Assembly (NCBI GenBank): GCA_025062325.1
Contig: JANXAL010000084.1
Coordinates: 26,943-90,942, forward strand
Reading direction: 5' to 3'
DNA from: Roseiflexus sp.
GTDB taxonomy: Bacteria > Chloroflexota > Chloroflexia > Chloroflexales > Roseiflexaceae
DNA length: 64,000 bases
Below are positions 1 to 10,976 of the stretch, in pieces. The translations under genes and the position numbers were made by a program. How positions within the stretch are numbered: the first letter of the stretch is position 1; each line of letters starts with the position of its first letter. Under the pieces are notes generated by a model, which saw nothing but the letters and a program-made list of their open reading frames with translations, did not search any database and was not told the origin of the DNA.

Positions 1-147
1 ATGACCTTTCCAAATGTGCTCGTCACCGGGCATCAGGCGTTCTTCACCCGCGAGGCGATGACCACGATTGCGGAGACGACGATCCGCAACATTACCGACT
101 TCGAGGAAGGGCGTGAGAATGAGAATATTTTGCGACCGAGGAGGTAA
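1..147 (+). CDS. D-lactate dehydrogenase (2-hydroxyacid dehydrogenase), C-terminal fragment
   Basis: Only the last 48 codons are inside the window; the gene starts before base 1, so the ATG at base 1 is an internal Met. The tail [19 protein letters not shown] followed by an Ala-Glu-Thr-Thr stretch matches the C-terminus of NAD-dependent D-lactate dehydrogenases of the LdhA type. In that family the conserved GHQAFFT segment carries the catalytic His next to the NAD domain. The enzyme reduces pyruvate to D-lactate in the cytoplasm. The stop codon at 145-147 lies five bases before the pgi start, and the gene's last bases (AGGAGG) form the pgi ribosome binding site, so the two genes are very probably co-transcribed. 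Confidence 0.85.
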   Translation: MTFPNVLVTGHQAFFTREAMTTIAETTIRNITDFEEGRENENILRPRR

Positions 148-152
148 GGCGG

Positions 153-1778
<1,626 letters not shown>

Positions 1779-1799
1779 TGACCATTCCCCATCATGTGC

Positions 1800-1812
1800 T
1801 ACAATGAGGCCT
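1800..1812 (+). promoter_or_regulatory. candidate -10 element for a leaderless tsaE transcript
   Basis: TACAAT at 1800-1805 is followed by seven bases and then the ATG of tsaE at 1813. With the usual 6-7 base distance from -10 to transcription start, the mRNA would begin at or next to the start codon. There is no good Shine-Dalgarno sequence in front of this ATG and no convincing -35 box. The same arrangement (TACAAT, seven bases, ATG) occurs before the class A PBP gene. Inference only. Confidence 0.4.
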
Positions 1813-2334
1813 ATGAGTGGACGAAGCGTTTCTACCGTTCATTCGCCGCATGTTCTGGATTTCATTTCGCACAGTGTCGCGCAGACAATGCGCATTGGCC
1901 AGCGCCTAGGCGAATTGTTGCGACGCGGTGATGTTGTAGCGCTTCGGGGCGACCTCGGCACGGGGAAAACGCACCTAATCAAGGGGATCGTTCTGGGTCT
2001 CGGATCGACCGATGTGGTCAACAGCCCGAGTTTCGTGCTGATCAATCAGTATCGCGCCGGTGCGCAGCACGGCAGGATGCCAATCTACCACGCAGATCTC
2101 TACCGCATCGAGCGGCTAGCGGAACTGCCTGGCATTGGGCTGGAAGAGGCGCTCGACGACGATGGCGTCTGCCTGATCGAGTGGGCGGAGCGTGCCGAAG
2201 CATTGTTGCCAGACGAGCGGCTCGATGTGCATCTCAGCCATCTGAGCGAGACGAAGCGCGTAGTGCGCTTCACGCCGCACGGTCGGCGATATGAAGAGCT
2301 GGTCGATACGCTGAAGAAGACGGCGTTCACCTGA
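1813..2334 (+). CDS. tsaE: tRNA N6-adenosine threonylcarbamoyltransferase complex ATPase TsaE
   Basis: ATPase subunit of the TsaBDE complex that installs threonylcarbamoyl on A37 of ANN-decoding tRNAs. The 173-residue product has the Walker A motif GDLGTGKTHL (about residue 46), the NSPSFVLINQY segment, HADLYR (about 93) and LIEWAER (about 121), all typical of the family. The open frame extends upstream to 1699 inside pgi, but the family N-terminus fits a start at 1813; an ATG at 1804 is also in frame. The stop TGA overlaps the region of the tsaB start, so tsaE-tsaB form one transcription unit. tsaD is not in the window. Confidence 0.93.
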   Translation: MSGRSVSTVHSPHVLDFISHSVAQTMRIGQRLGELLRRGDVVALRGDLGTGKTHLIKGIVLGLGSTDVVNSPSFVLINQYRAGAQHGRMPIYHADLYRIERLAELPGIGLEEALDDDGVCLIEWAERAEALLPDERLDVHLSHLSETKRVVRFTPHGRRYEELVDTLKKTAFT

Positions 2335-2338
2335 TGCT

Positions 2339-2989
2339 ATGCTGCTTGCGATTGACACATCGACGGCTGACGCTGGCATCGCCTGCTACGATGGGGAGCG
2401 CGGCGCGCTCGGCGAATGCGTCTGGCGCGCCGGGCGCGACCATACGGCGCAGCTCCTGCCGCAGATTGATCTGTTGCTGCGCCATATTCGCTGTTCGCGC
2501 AGCGATATTCAGGCGGTCGCCGTAGCGTTGGGACCGGGTAGCTGGAGCGGATTGCGAGTTGGGATGAGCGTCGCCAAAGGGTTTGCACTCGCGTGTGACC
2601 TGCCCCTTATCGGTATTGGCACGCTCCAGGCATTGGCGTACCAGCACCGCGTTTCGCACCTGCGCGTTGTTCCGATCATTAGCCTGGGCCGCGGCAGAGT
2701 GGCAACACTGGTCAAGGAGGCATCGGAACCGCAGAATGTCACCCTTGCTGACCTTGCGGCGATGATCAACGAACCGGCGCTCTTCTGTGGCGACATCGAC
2801 GCTGAGACCCAGGCGACGCTGCGCCGCCTGCTGCACGACCGCGCCCGCTTTCCTTCGCCAGCGGCGAATGTGCGTCGCCCTGCCTACCTGGCGGAACTGG
2901 CCTGGATGCGCCTGGCAGCCGGAGAACGTGACAGCGTCGCCACACTCGAACCGATCTACCTAGGGCAACCGGTGAGGGCTGTTGGCTGA
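2339..2989 (+). CDS. tsaB: tRNA threonylcarbamoyladenosine biosynthesis protein TsaB
   Basis: Non-catalytic ASKHA-fold partner of TsaD in the t6A tRNA-modification complex. The 216 residues begin MLLAIDTSTADAGIA, the TsaB/TsaD N-terminal signature, and contain the conserved VALGPGSWSGLRVGMSVAKG block (about residues 62-81) and LIGIGTLQALA. It starts four bases after the tsaE stop codon, consistent with translational coupling. The C-terminal part (about residues 110-216) is more divergent, as is normal for TsaB, and lacks the metal-binding His motif that TsaD has. Confidence 0.92.
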   Translation: MLLAIDTSTADAGIACYDGERGALGECVWRAGRDHTAQLLPQIDLLLRHIRCSRSDIQAVAVALGPGSWSGLRVGMSVAKGFALACDLPLIGIGTLQALAYQHRVSHLRVVPIISLGRGRVATLVKEASEPQNVTLADLAAMINEPALFCGDIDAETQATLRRLLHDRARFPSPAANVRRPAYLAELAWMRLAAGERDSVATLEPIYLGQPVRAVG

Positions 2990-3151
2990 GGATGCAAGAA
3001 ATGTCGCCCTTCCGGCGCTGCTCGAATAACGTTGATGCGAACATGCAAAGGTGTGAAGCAGCGCACTCAACACGCCTTTCCCTTCCCTAGCGTTAGCCTG
3101 TCTGAGAAACCCTGCTAGAAACGTCTATATGCGCAGACGGAGGAACACGTC

Positions 3152-4936
3152 ATGCCGCTGCAAGCACTCCAGATCACACTGACCGATCAGCGCATAACGA
3201 CAGAGCATCTGCCGAGCGAGATCGAGCAACGCTTCCTTGGCGGGCGCGGCGCCGCTACTTGGCTGCTTGCGCATCGTGTTCCTCCGAAGATCGGTCCGCT
3301 AGCGCCTGCCAATCTCCTTATCTTTAGCGCTGGACCGCTTGCCGGCGTCACGTTTAGCGGTTTTACCGTTACGACACGTTCGCCAATAACTAATTCTATT
3401 TCTCATGGATGGGCTTCGGGGCGATGGGGATCGCACCTCCGCCGCGCCGGTTACGACCTGCTGATCCTCGAAGGGCACAGCCCTGATTGGTGTTGGATTC
3501 AGATCAACGGATCGCAGGTGGATATTCGACCGGCGGCGCACCTCCTCGGTCTTGATACGCAGGCGACGAATCAAACGCTATGCCGGGAACTCGGCGATGA
3601 GTACGCCGTGCTCTGTATCGGACCAGCCGGAGAGGCGGGAGTCTCGTACAGCGCAATCGTCGCGGAAGGCGCATTCGCCGTCGAACCGGCGGGTGCTGGC
3701 GCAGTCATGGCGCGCAAACGGGTAAAGGCGATCGCGGTGCGCGGCACGCAACCCTGCCCGGTTGCCGACCGGCAACGCCTCGAGCAGGCGCTGGCCAGCA
3801 TCACGCGCCGGATTGCCGCCAGTGACGTCGCTGCGGGTTTTCGCCAGTACGGCAGCCTATACTATGCGCAGCGCGCCGAAGAACTGGGGGCGCTGAGCGC
3901 GCGCAACGGGCAGGATCATTCTATCCCGCACGCCAGTGCAATCAGTCGCACGGCGCTGGCGCAGCGTGGTCGGCGGGAACCGCGCGGTTGCGAAGGATGT
4001 CCGCTCGCGTGCTATAGCGCGTACATCCGCAAAAATGGCGAGCCAGTCGCCTACCCCGATCTTGAGGCGCTCGCTGGCTTTGGTTGGCAGTGCGGATTGA
4101 CGACTCCTGATGCGATCATTCTGGTCAATGATCTCTGCCTGCGCCTGGGCCTCGACGTGTCGGAAACCAGCGCAGCGCTGGCGTTCGTCATGGAGTGCCG
4201 TGAGCGCGGGTTGATCCATACCGGCAATCTGACGTGGGGTGATCTCGAAGCGGTGGTCAGCGCCATTCGCCGCCTAGGGCAACGTCAGGAAAAGCGCGAC
4301 ATCCTTTCACTGGGCGTCGGTGAAATGCGGGAAGTCTACTACGGAAGCAGCGCGTTTGCGCCGCAGGCGCGTCAACTTGCGTTTCCTGGGCTTGACCCAC
4401 GCGCATTGCCAGAAATCGCCCTTGCAAACGCTACGGCGCCGATTGGCGGCGACTACCGTTACGCGATGATCTATGAGCCGTTCCTCGTCGAGCCGCCGGT
4501 CTGGCTTCCTGCCGATCCTCATAATCCCCCCTCGAGCGTCGTTCCACGCCTGATTTGGCACGAACGATTTGCAGCGGCAGTTGACGCAGCAGGTCTATGC
4601 CGCCGTCTGGCGCTGCTGGCGTATCAGATCGCCCCTGCCGAACTCAATGAACTTCTGGCAACGACGCTTGGACGAGCATTCACCAGTGTCGATGTGGCGC
4701 GGATCGGAGAACGGATTGTCACGCTCGAACGTTTGCTGGCGCTGCAGTATGGCGCCGGACGAGATGCGCTGCCACATCGCTGGACGGAAGAACCGCTCGA
4801 AGATGGACCGGCGGCCGGGAAACTGCCGCGATTGAACGAGATGCTGGCGGAATATTACCGTCGTCATGGCTGGGACGAGCAGGGACGACCCTCGGAAGCC
4901 CGGTTGGCGGAACTGGAGATCGCGCCGCCTGCCTGA
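3152..4936 (+). CDS. aldehyde ferredoxin oxidoreductase family protein (tungsten-type)
   Basis: Homologue of tungstopterin-dependent aldehyde:ferredoxin oxidoreductases, which oxidise aldehydes to acids with ferredoxin as acceptor. The 594 residues show the N-terminal GGRG cofactor motif (residues 30-33), SAGPLAGVTFSG, and the [4Fe-4S] ligand cluster CEGCPLAC (about 280-287) with the distal DAAGLC cysteine (about 483). All four iron-sulphur Cys expected for the family are therefore present. A GGAGG sequence precedes the ATG by eight bases. It stands alone, with no ferredoxin or molybdopterin gene next to it. The natural aldehyde cannot be read from the sequence; glyceraldehyde-3-phosphate, formaldehyde or a general aldehyde are all possible. 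Confidence 0.88.
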   Translation: MPLQALQITLTDQRITTEHLPSEIEQRFLGGRGAATWLLAHRVPPKIGPLAPANLLIFSAGPLAGVTFSGFTVTTRSPITNSISHGWASGRWGSHLRRAGYDLLILEGHSPDWCWIQINGSQVDIRPAAHLLGLDTQATNQTLCRELGDEYAVLCIGPAGEAGVSYSAIVAEGAFAVEPAGAGAVMARKRVKAIAVRGTQPCPVADRQRLEQALASITRRIAASDVAAGFRQYGSLYYAQRAEELGALSARNGQDHSIPHASAISRTALAQRGRREPRGCEGCPLACYSAYIRKNGEPVAYPDLEALAGFGWQCGLTTPDAIILVNDLCLRLGLDVSETSAALAFVMECRERGLIHTGNLTWGDLEAVVSAIRRLGQRQEKRDILSLGVGEMREVYYGSSAFAPQARQLAFPGLDPRALPEIALANATAPIGGDYRYAMIYEPFLVEPPVWLPADPHNPPSSVVPRLIWHERFAAAVDAAGLCRRLALLAYQIAPAELNELLATTLGRAFTSVDVARIGERIVTLERLLALQYGAGRDALPHRWTEEPLEDGPAAGKLPRLNEMLAEYYRRHGWDEQGRPSEARLAELEIAPPA

Positions 4937-5021
4937 TCTCGCGTTCCACGTGTTGCAACCTGATTGCAGTTTCCAGCGTCTCACCAGCTGAACATCCCGC
5001 TGCACGCCGGAGAACTACGGT

Positions 5022-5795
5022 ATGACGCTCCATGTCGATGATGTCTTTGCGCCCCTCGACCATGATCACGTTCTAGAGCGCCTGGCCGGGGGCAATGAGA
5101 CTGAAGTGTACTGGACTGATGACCGTCGCTATGTTGTCAAACTCAAGTATGATTTAGGAGGAAATCTAAGTCAGGCGCTGCAATGGGCGCGGTGGATGCG
5201 CACTGTCGCCGACCGCTACACGGCATGCCTAGGGGAGCGCTACACAATTCCGAATTATTTCATCGTGGCACGCGGCAGCGACGGGCGCATCTATCCATTG
5301 ACAGTCCAGCCTTTCCTCCCCGACGCTCAGCCCCTTGACGCGCTTGACTATCGCGCGCTGACGCCTGAGCAGCGCGCGCGTATCGCCCTCCAGCTCAGTG
5401 AAATCCTGCGTCGGGCACACGCCTTCTATCGCACAACCGGCAGCATGCCCGATCTGTATGGACGATCTACCAGCAGCAGCGATGAGCGAAAGCGCATGAA
5501 AGCGCTCGACCGTGTGCCGCAACGACTCTGGAGTTTTCTCGTCGAGCGCACGATACTGCGGTCGCACAACCTGATGCTGGCGCCTGGTTCAGAGCCGCGC
5601 ATCGTGCTCATCGATTACGATCCTGTGCGCAAAGGTCGGCTCTACCGCTTGATCTATTTCACCGTCCGCCGTATTCTGCTGCTACGCGACCTAGCGGCGC
5701 TTGCGTGGCTGCGTTGCGGTGCTGGCATCGAGCGGAAAGAGCGGGATCGGTCGCCGACACTGCATACATCCACGTCACCGCCTGATCCGTTATGA
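5022..5795 (+). CDS. protein-kinase-like fold protein (phosphotransferase-related), function unknown
   Basis: The 257 residues have the look of a small kinase-like (APH/Fructosamine kinase type) fold: an N-terminal nucleotide-loop segment GGNETEVYW followed by a candidate ATP-binding Lys in VVKLKYD (about residues 43-49), and a C-terminal RSHNLML then VLIDYDP (about 196-202), which resembles the catalytic loop and the metal-binding DFD/DYD of aminoglycoside-type phosphotransferases. The usual HxD catalytic motif is changed to RSHN, so activity is doubtful. GGAGA lies eight bases before the ATG. No signal peptide is visible. It stands between an AOR homologue and ftsH without overlap, so its context gives no clear role. 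Confidence 0.55.
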   Translation: MTLHVDDVFAPLDHDHVLERLAGGNETEVYWTDDRRYVVKLKYDLGGNLSQALQWARWMRTVADRYTACLGERYTIPNYFIVARGSDGRIYPLTVQPFLPDAQPLDALDYRALTPEQRARIALQLSEILRRAHAFYRTTGSMPDLYGRSTSSSDERKRMKALDRVPQRLWSFLVERTILRSHNLMLAPGSEPRIVLIDYDPVRKGRLYRLIYFTVRRILLLRDLAALAWLRCGAGIERKERDRSPTLHTSTSPPDPL

Positions 5796-5926
5796 CGCGA
5801 TGAGATCCCATGGCTGGTCGTAAAGTCAGCCGAAATGTGCATGTTCGCACCTCTGAGGCGATGCGAAGGTGAGACCTCTCTTGATAAGGCGCTCGAAACA
5901 TGACCAAAAATTGTGATCTTGCCACA

Positions 5927-5955
5927 TTGTCGCACTGAAAGGCGTCTGGTATAAT
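5927..5955 (+). promoter_or_regulatory. sigma-70-type promoter of ftsH
   Basis: TTGTCG at 5927-5932 and a perfect TATAAT at 5950-5955 are separated by 17 bases, the consensus spacing. The predicted start near 5962 gives a leader of roughly 90 bases before ftsH. Within the leader a perfect short hairpin (GGAGC/GCTCC, 6021-6033) sits about 17 bases before the ATG. The 254-base gap between the upstream gene and ftsH holds nothing else recognisable. Confidence 0.7.
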
Positions 5956-6049
5956 ATCAACACGAGCGGCTGAAGGAGACAGTTGCCTGCGTCCGCCGTC
6001 GTGCCGCGCAAGATCGATCAGGAGCAGCGCTCCTAGAACGTGAACGATT

Positions 6050-7975
<1,926 letters not shown>

Positions 7976-7994
7976 CACCAGCGGGTCCTGGCTG

Positions 7995-8029
7995 AACAGG
8001 GGAGGCTAGAAGCCTCCCCTGTTTCGTTT
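7995..8029 (+). terminator. intrinsic terminator after ftsH
   Basis: A perfect 13-bp stem (AACAGGGGAGGCT at 7995-8007 and its complement at 8011-8023) with a three-base loop AGA starts 20 bases after the ftsH stop codon and is followed by TCGTTT. The stem strength and position fit a Rho-independent terminator, although the T-tract is short. Confidence 0.75.
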
Positions 8030-8038
8030 GCGGTGTGC

Positions 8039-8044
8039 TATAAT
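8039..8044 (+). promoter_or_regulatory. -10 element upstream of yebC
   Basis: Perfect TATAAT between the ftsH terminator and yebC, about 50 bases before the yebC ATG. No good -35 hexamer is found at 16-18 bases, where the terminator stem lies. It would drive the yebC-ruvC-methyltransferase-thiamine-binding set. Confidence 0.45.
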
Positions 8045-8095
8045 GCCAGAAAGGCATCGTCATTGTGTTAGTATGCGGCGGTGGAGAGTCTGGTT

Positions 8096-8863
8096 ATGTC
8101 TGGTCACTCGAAATGGCATTCGATTCGGCGCACAAAGGAGGTGCTCGATCAGCGGCGCGGGCAGCTTTTTACCAAACTGGCGCGCGATATTACGATTGCA
8201 ACGCGTGAAGGGGGCAGCGGCGACCCTGATGCCAATTTCCGCCTGCGCCTGGCCATCGAGAAGGCGCGCGCCGCCAATATGCCAATGGAGAATATTCAGC
8301 GCGCCATTGACCGCGGACTGGGCAAAGGTGGAAGCGACGCCAGTATGCTCGAGGAAATTTACTACGAAGGATACGCTCCGGGCGGTGTGGCGTTGCTGAT
8401 CGAAGCGGCGACCGACAATCGCAATCGTACTGCGTCCGATGTGCGGGCAACAATGACGAAGAATGGCGGCAGCCCCGGTGAACCTGGTTCAGTGAGCTGG
8501 ATGTTTGAGACCAAAGGGTTGATCACCATCGATCTTTCGGTCAAACGTTTCGATCCGGACGAAGTCATGCTTATGGCGATCGATGCTGGCGCGGAAGACG
8601 TGCAGATCGAGGACAATATCGTTGAGGTGTATACTGACTTCAAGCAACTTGCCGCAGTGCGCCAGCAACTGATCGCTGCCGGTCTCCCGGTAACCGGCGC
8701 TGAAAAGACAATGATTGCCAAAACGACTGTGCAGCCCGATACCGCAGATGCGCTCAAAGCGATGAAACTCATCGAGAAGCTCGAAGATCTCGATGATGTG
8801 CAGAAGGTCTATAGCAATCTTGAGATCACGAGAGAACTGGTTGAGCAGTTTGTGAGCGGGTGA
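8096..8863 (+). CDS. yebC: YebC/PmpR family transcriptional or translational regulator
   Basis: The 255-residue protein begins [20 protein letters not shown], the family signature, and continues with the [16 protein letters not shown] and [10 protein letters not shown] segments. The reading frame is open from a GTG at 8081, but the ATG at 8096 gives the conserved N-terminus and has GGAGAG seven bases upstream. Members act as DNA-binding regulators or, as shown for some family members, as ribosome-associated factors that relieve stalling at prolines. The ruvC gene starts three bases after its stop, the usual yebC-ruvC linkage in bacteria. Confidence 0.95.
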   Translation: MSGHSKWHSIRRTKEVLDQRRGQLFTKLARDITIATREGGSGDPDANFRLRLAIEKARAANMPMENIQRAIDRGLGKGGSDASMLEEIYYEGYAPGGVALLIEAATDNRNRTASDVRATMTKNGGSPGEPGSVSWMFETKGLITIDLSVKRFDPDEVMLMAIDAGAEDVQIEDNIVEVYTDFKQLAAVRQQLIAAGLPVTGAEKTMIAKTTVQPDTADALKAMKLIEKLEDLDDVQKVYSNLEITRELVEQFVSG

Positions 8864-8866
8864 CGC

Positions 8867-9373
8867 TTGGTCGCTACACGCACAATTGGCATCGATCCCG
8901 GCACTGCCCGGATGGGTTGGGGGGTCGTCGAAGAAGTTGGCGGAACGTTGCAATTGGTCGGTTGCGGCGTGCTGACGACGCCTGCGGGAGTGTCGCAGGC
9001 GTCGCGTTTGCTTCAACTGTACAATGACCTACGCGGTTTGATCGAGCGGTATCGCCCTGCTGCCGCTGCTATCGAAGAACTATTCTTCGGCAAAAATGTC
9101 AATACGGCGCTGACCGTCGGGCAGGCGCGCGGTATCGCCCTGCTGGCGTTTGCCCAGGCAGGCATCCCTGTTCACGAATATAAGCCGTTGCAGGTCAAAC
9201 AGGCGCTGGCAGGGTATGGGGGCGCTGACAAACGTCAGGTGCAGGAAATGGTCCGTCTGACGCTCCGCTTGTCCGCGGTTCCGCGCCCCGATGATGCCGC
9301 CGATGCGGTGGCTGTGGCGATCTGCCATACGTATGCCGCACCAATGATCCGGCGGATTGAGGAGAGTCGGTAG
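8867..9373 (+). CDS. ruvC: crossover junction endodeoxyribonuclease RuvC
   Basis: Holliday-junction resolvase acting with RuvAB in recombinational repair. The 168 residues have the RNase H-fold acidic residues: Asp in TIGIDPGTARMG (residue 10), Glu in AAIEELFFGKN (about 69-70) and the C-terminal DDAADAVAVAICH (about 141-145). The start is a TTG three bases after the yebC stop; no ATG or GTG precedes the first conserved motif in this frame. ruvA and ruvB are not in the window. Confidence 0.94.
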   Translation: MVATRTIGIDPGTARMGWGVVEEVGGTLQLVGCGVLTTPAGVSQASRLLQLYNDLRGLIERYRPAAAAIEELFFGKNVNTALTVGQARGIALLAFAQAGIPVHEYKPLQVKQALAGYGGADKRQVQEMVRLTLRLSAVPRPDDAADAVAVAICHTYAAPMIRRIEESR

Positions 9374-9407
9374 ATTCGTGCTTTGCGCGCACGAAGCAAC
9401 GTGTGAA

Positions 9408-10076
9408 GTGACTGCCACACCCTGGTTCAATCCTTTCGATGCTCCTGAACTAGCGTCTGGATACGAAGCCTGGTATGAGACAGAAGGTCGTGCTGCAGAT
9501 CAGGCGGAACGACGCCTGATCCGGTGGTTGTTGTCCGGTCTGTCTCGAACGCAGACATTGCTGGAGATTGGCGTTGGAACCGGGCACTTTGCACGCTGGC
9601 TGGTATTGGAGGGGTTTCGCGTCGTCGGTGTGGATCGGTCGGCGCCAATGCTTGCCGAGGCGTGGAAGCGCGGCGGCGTGCCGCTGGTGCGCGCTGATGC
9701 GGCATCGTTGCCATTCGCGGACGACGCCTTCGATGCTTCGCTGCTGATTACAACGTTGGAATTTGTACCTTCCCCGGAACGCGCGCTCCAGGAGGCGGCG
9801 CGTGTGGCGCGAGAGGGGGTCATCCTGGGAGTGCTCAACCGCTGGCATCCCATGGCCTGGCAACGAAAGCGCAGCGGGTTGCCTGTCTGGCAGATTGCAC
9901 ACTTCTACTCTCCTCCCGAACTGGCGCGGTTGGTACGCGAGGCGCTTCCGCGATCCATCACCGACATCACTTGGCGCACAACGCTTTTGCCGGGTCCCTT
10001 TATGCAATCTCGCTCTTCTCTGCCGCTTGGCGCGTTCATTGGCATGCGGGTGGCGCTGTCCAAGCAAAAGGGGTAA
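9408..10076 (+). CDS. class I SAM-dependent methyltransferase
   Basis: A 222-residue cytoplasmic methyltransferase with motif I LLEIGVGTGHFARWL (about residue 51), a GVDRSAPMLAEA second strand, and an ADAASLPFADDAFDASLL acidic region, as in the UbiE/Methyltransf_11 group. The substrate cannot be told. The frame is open from 9357, overlapping ruvC, but the protein-like region starts at a GTG at 9408 (MTATPWFNPFD). It is the third gene of the yebC-ruvC group and lies four bases before the next gene. Confidence 0.8.
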   Translation: MTATPWFNPFDAPELASGYEAWYETEGRAADQAERRLIRWLLSGLSRTQTLLEIGVGTGHFARWLVLEGFRVVGVDRSAPMLAEAWKRGGVPLVRADAASLPFADDAFDASLLITTLEFVPSPERALQEAARVAREGVILGVLNRWHPMAWQRKRSGLPVWQIAHFYSPPELARLVREALPRSITDITWRTTLLPGPFMQSRSSLPLGAFIGMRVALSKQKG

Positions 10077-10079
10077 AAG

Positions 10080-10370
10080 ATGATGACCCACGAGGATCAT
10101 CCTGTCGGTCTGACGGCACAGGTGAGTTTGTACCCGCTGCGTCAGGAACATCTCAGCCCGGCGATTGATGCAGCGCTGGCACTCTGGCGCGAGCGCGGAT
10201 TGGATGTGCAGCCGGGCCCAATGAGCACCTTGATCGCTGGTCCGGAGGAAGTGGTGTGGGAAGCGTTGCGTGCAGCGTTCGCTGCGGCTGCCGCCAGCGG
10301 TGAGACGGTGATGGTCATCACGGTGTCTAACGCCTGCCCGTGGCCACCGCCATCGCAGAAACGTCCCTGA
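10080..10370 (+). CDS. thiamine-binding (YkoF/MTH1187 family) protein
   Basis: The 96 residues show the short ferredoxin-like fold typical of the thiamine/HMP-binding YkoF or MTH1187 (DUF77) family: TAQVSLYPLRQEHLSPAIDA, then GLDVQPGPMSTLIAGP, then an amphipathic helix and GETVMVITVSNAC. In characterised members a single or double copy of this domain binds thiamine or its pyrimidine part, usually next to an ECF transporter. No transporter is adjacent here. It starts at ATG 10080 (a second in-frame ATG follows at 10083), four bases after the methyltransferase. Confidence 0.7.
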   Translation: MMTHEDHPVGLTAQVSLYPLRQEHLSPAIDAALALWRERGLDVQPGPMSTLIAGPEEVVWEALRAAFAAAAASGETVMVITVSNACPWPPPSQKRP

Positions 10371-10613
10371 TAAGGGCTTGTTTGGGCATGAAGCGGGTTT
10401 TTCCGCGTCTCGACACCTTTTTGCTCTCATTCTCCCGATCCCAGGTGTAGCGTTTTTGGGCGCGATGGATGTTTTCCACGTTTTGACGCCTGTTTCCCCC
10501 TCATCCCCTCTCCTCCTTCTCCCACGAGGGGAGCACGGGAGTTAGAGCGTCCTGTTGCCCTTTTCCCCCTCATCCCCCCTACCCCCTTCTCTCACCAGGG
10601 GAGCAGAGGGAGG
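10371..10613. repeat. gene-free stretch with degenerate copies of the G/C-rich hairpin element
   Basis: No gene is seen between the thiamine-binding protein and the polysaccharide genes (10371-10976). This part contains two copies of a TTTCCCCCTCATCCCC motif (about 10494-10509 and 10562-10577), each followed by an interrupted CTTCTCcc...GGGGAG hairpin. They are the inverted cores of the repeat family seen complete at 53401-53570 and 59817-59992. A weak terminal-repeat-like piece (AGGTGTAGCGTTTTTGGGC) lies at 10443-10461. Confidence 0.6.
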
Positions 10614-10768
10614 CTCTCATGTGTAGGCTTTTTGGTATGCGAAGCAGATTCGCCGCATCCCGACGACTGTGATCCCCCTTACCCCCACCAGGGGAGCAGG
10701 GGGTGGATGGGGCGTCCTGGCGCCTGAAACAGACATCATCACAAGGGGATTGCCAATATGCTCGTGAG
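10614..10768 (-). mobile_element. diverged inverted copy of the MITE-like repeat
   Basis: It begins with CTCTCATGTGTAGGCTTTTTGG, which matches the reverse complement of the right end of the element at 59817-59992, continues with the right-half segment (GCGAAGCAGATTCGCCGCATCC), and ends in GCCAATATGCTCGTGAG, a diverged inverted terminal repeat. The central hairpin is largely lost. The order of parts shows the element is in reverse orientation relative to the other copies. Confidence 0.45.
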
Positions 10769-10848
10769 AAAGGGGAGGGAGACGTCTTGACGCCTGAAAC
10801 GGGGCGAGCACGCCTTTCTGAATCATCGCTTTTTCCGCATCAGGAAGC

Positions 10849-10871
10849 CATTGTCAGACATGTGGACAATG
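10849..10871. repeat. 7-bp inverted repeat downstream of the polysaccharide genes
   Basis: CATTGTC and GACAATG flank nine bases, 106 bases beyond the stop codon of the last - strand polysaccharide gene. It could be a weak transcript-end hairpin or a binding site; there is no T-tract on either side. Confidence 0.25.
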
Positions 10872-10976
10872 CACAGGCGCTATGCAAAGAGGGTAAGGTG
10901 AAGCCTCTCGATGCAGATCGGCAATGCGATCCAGAAGCGTGTCAGAAACATCTCTTCACCTGCGAGTTTCCCACAC

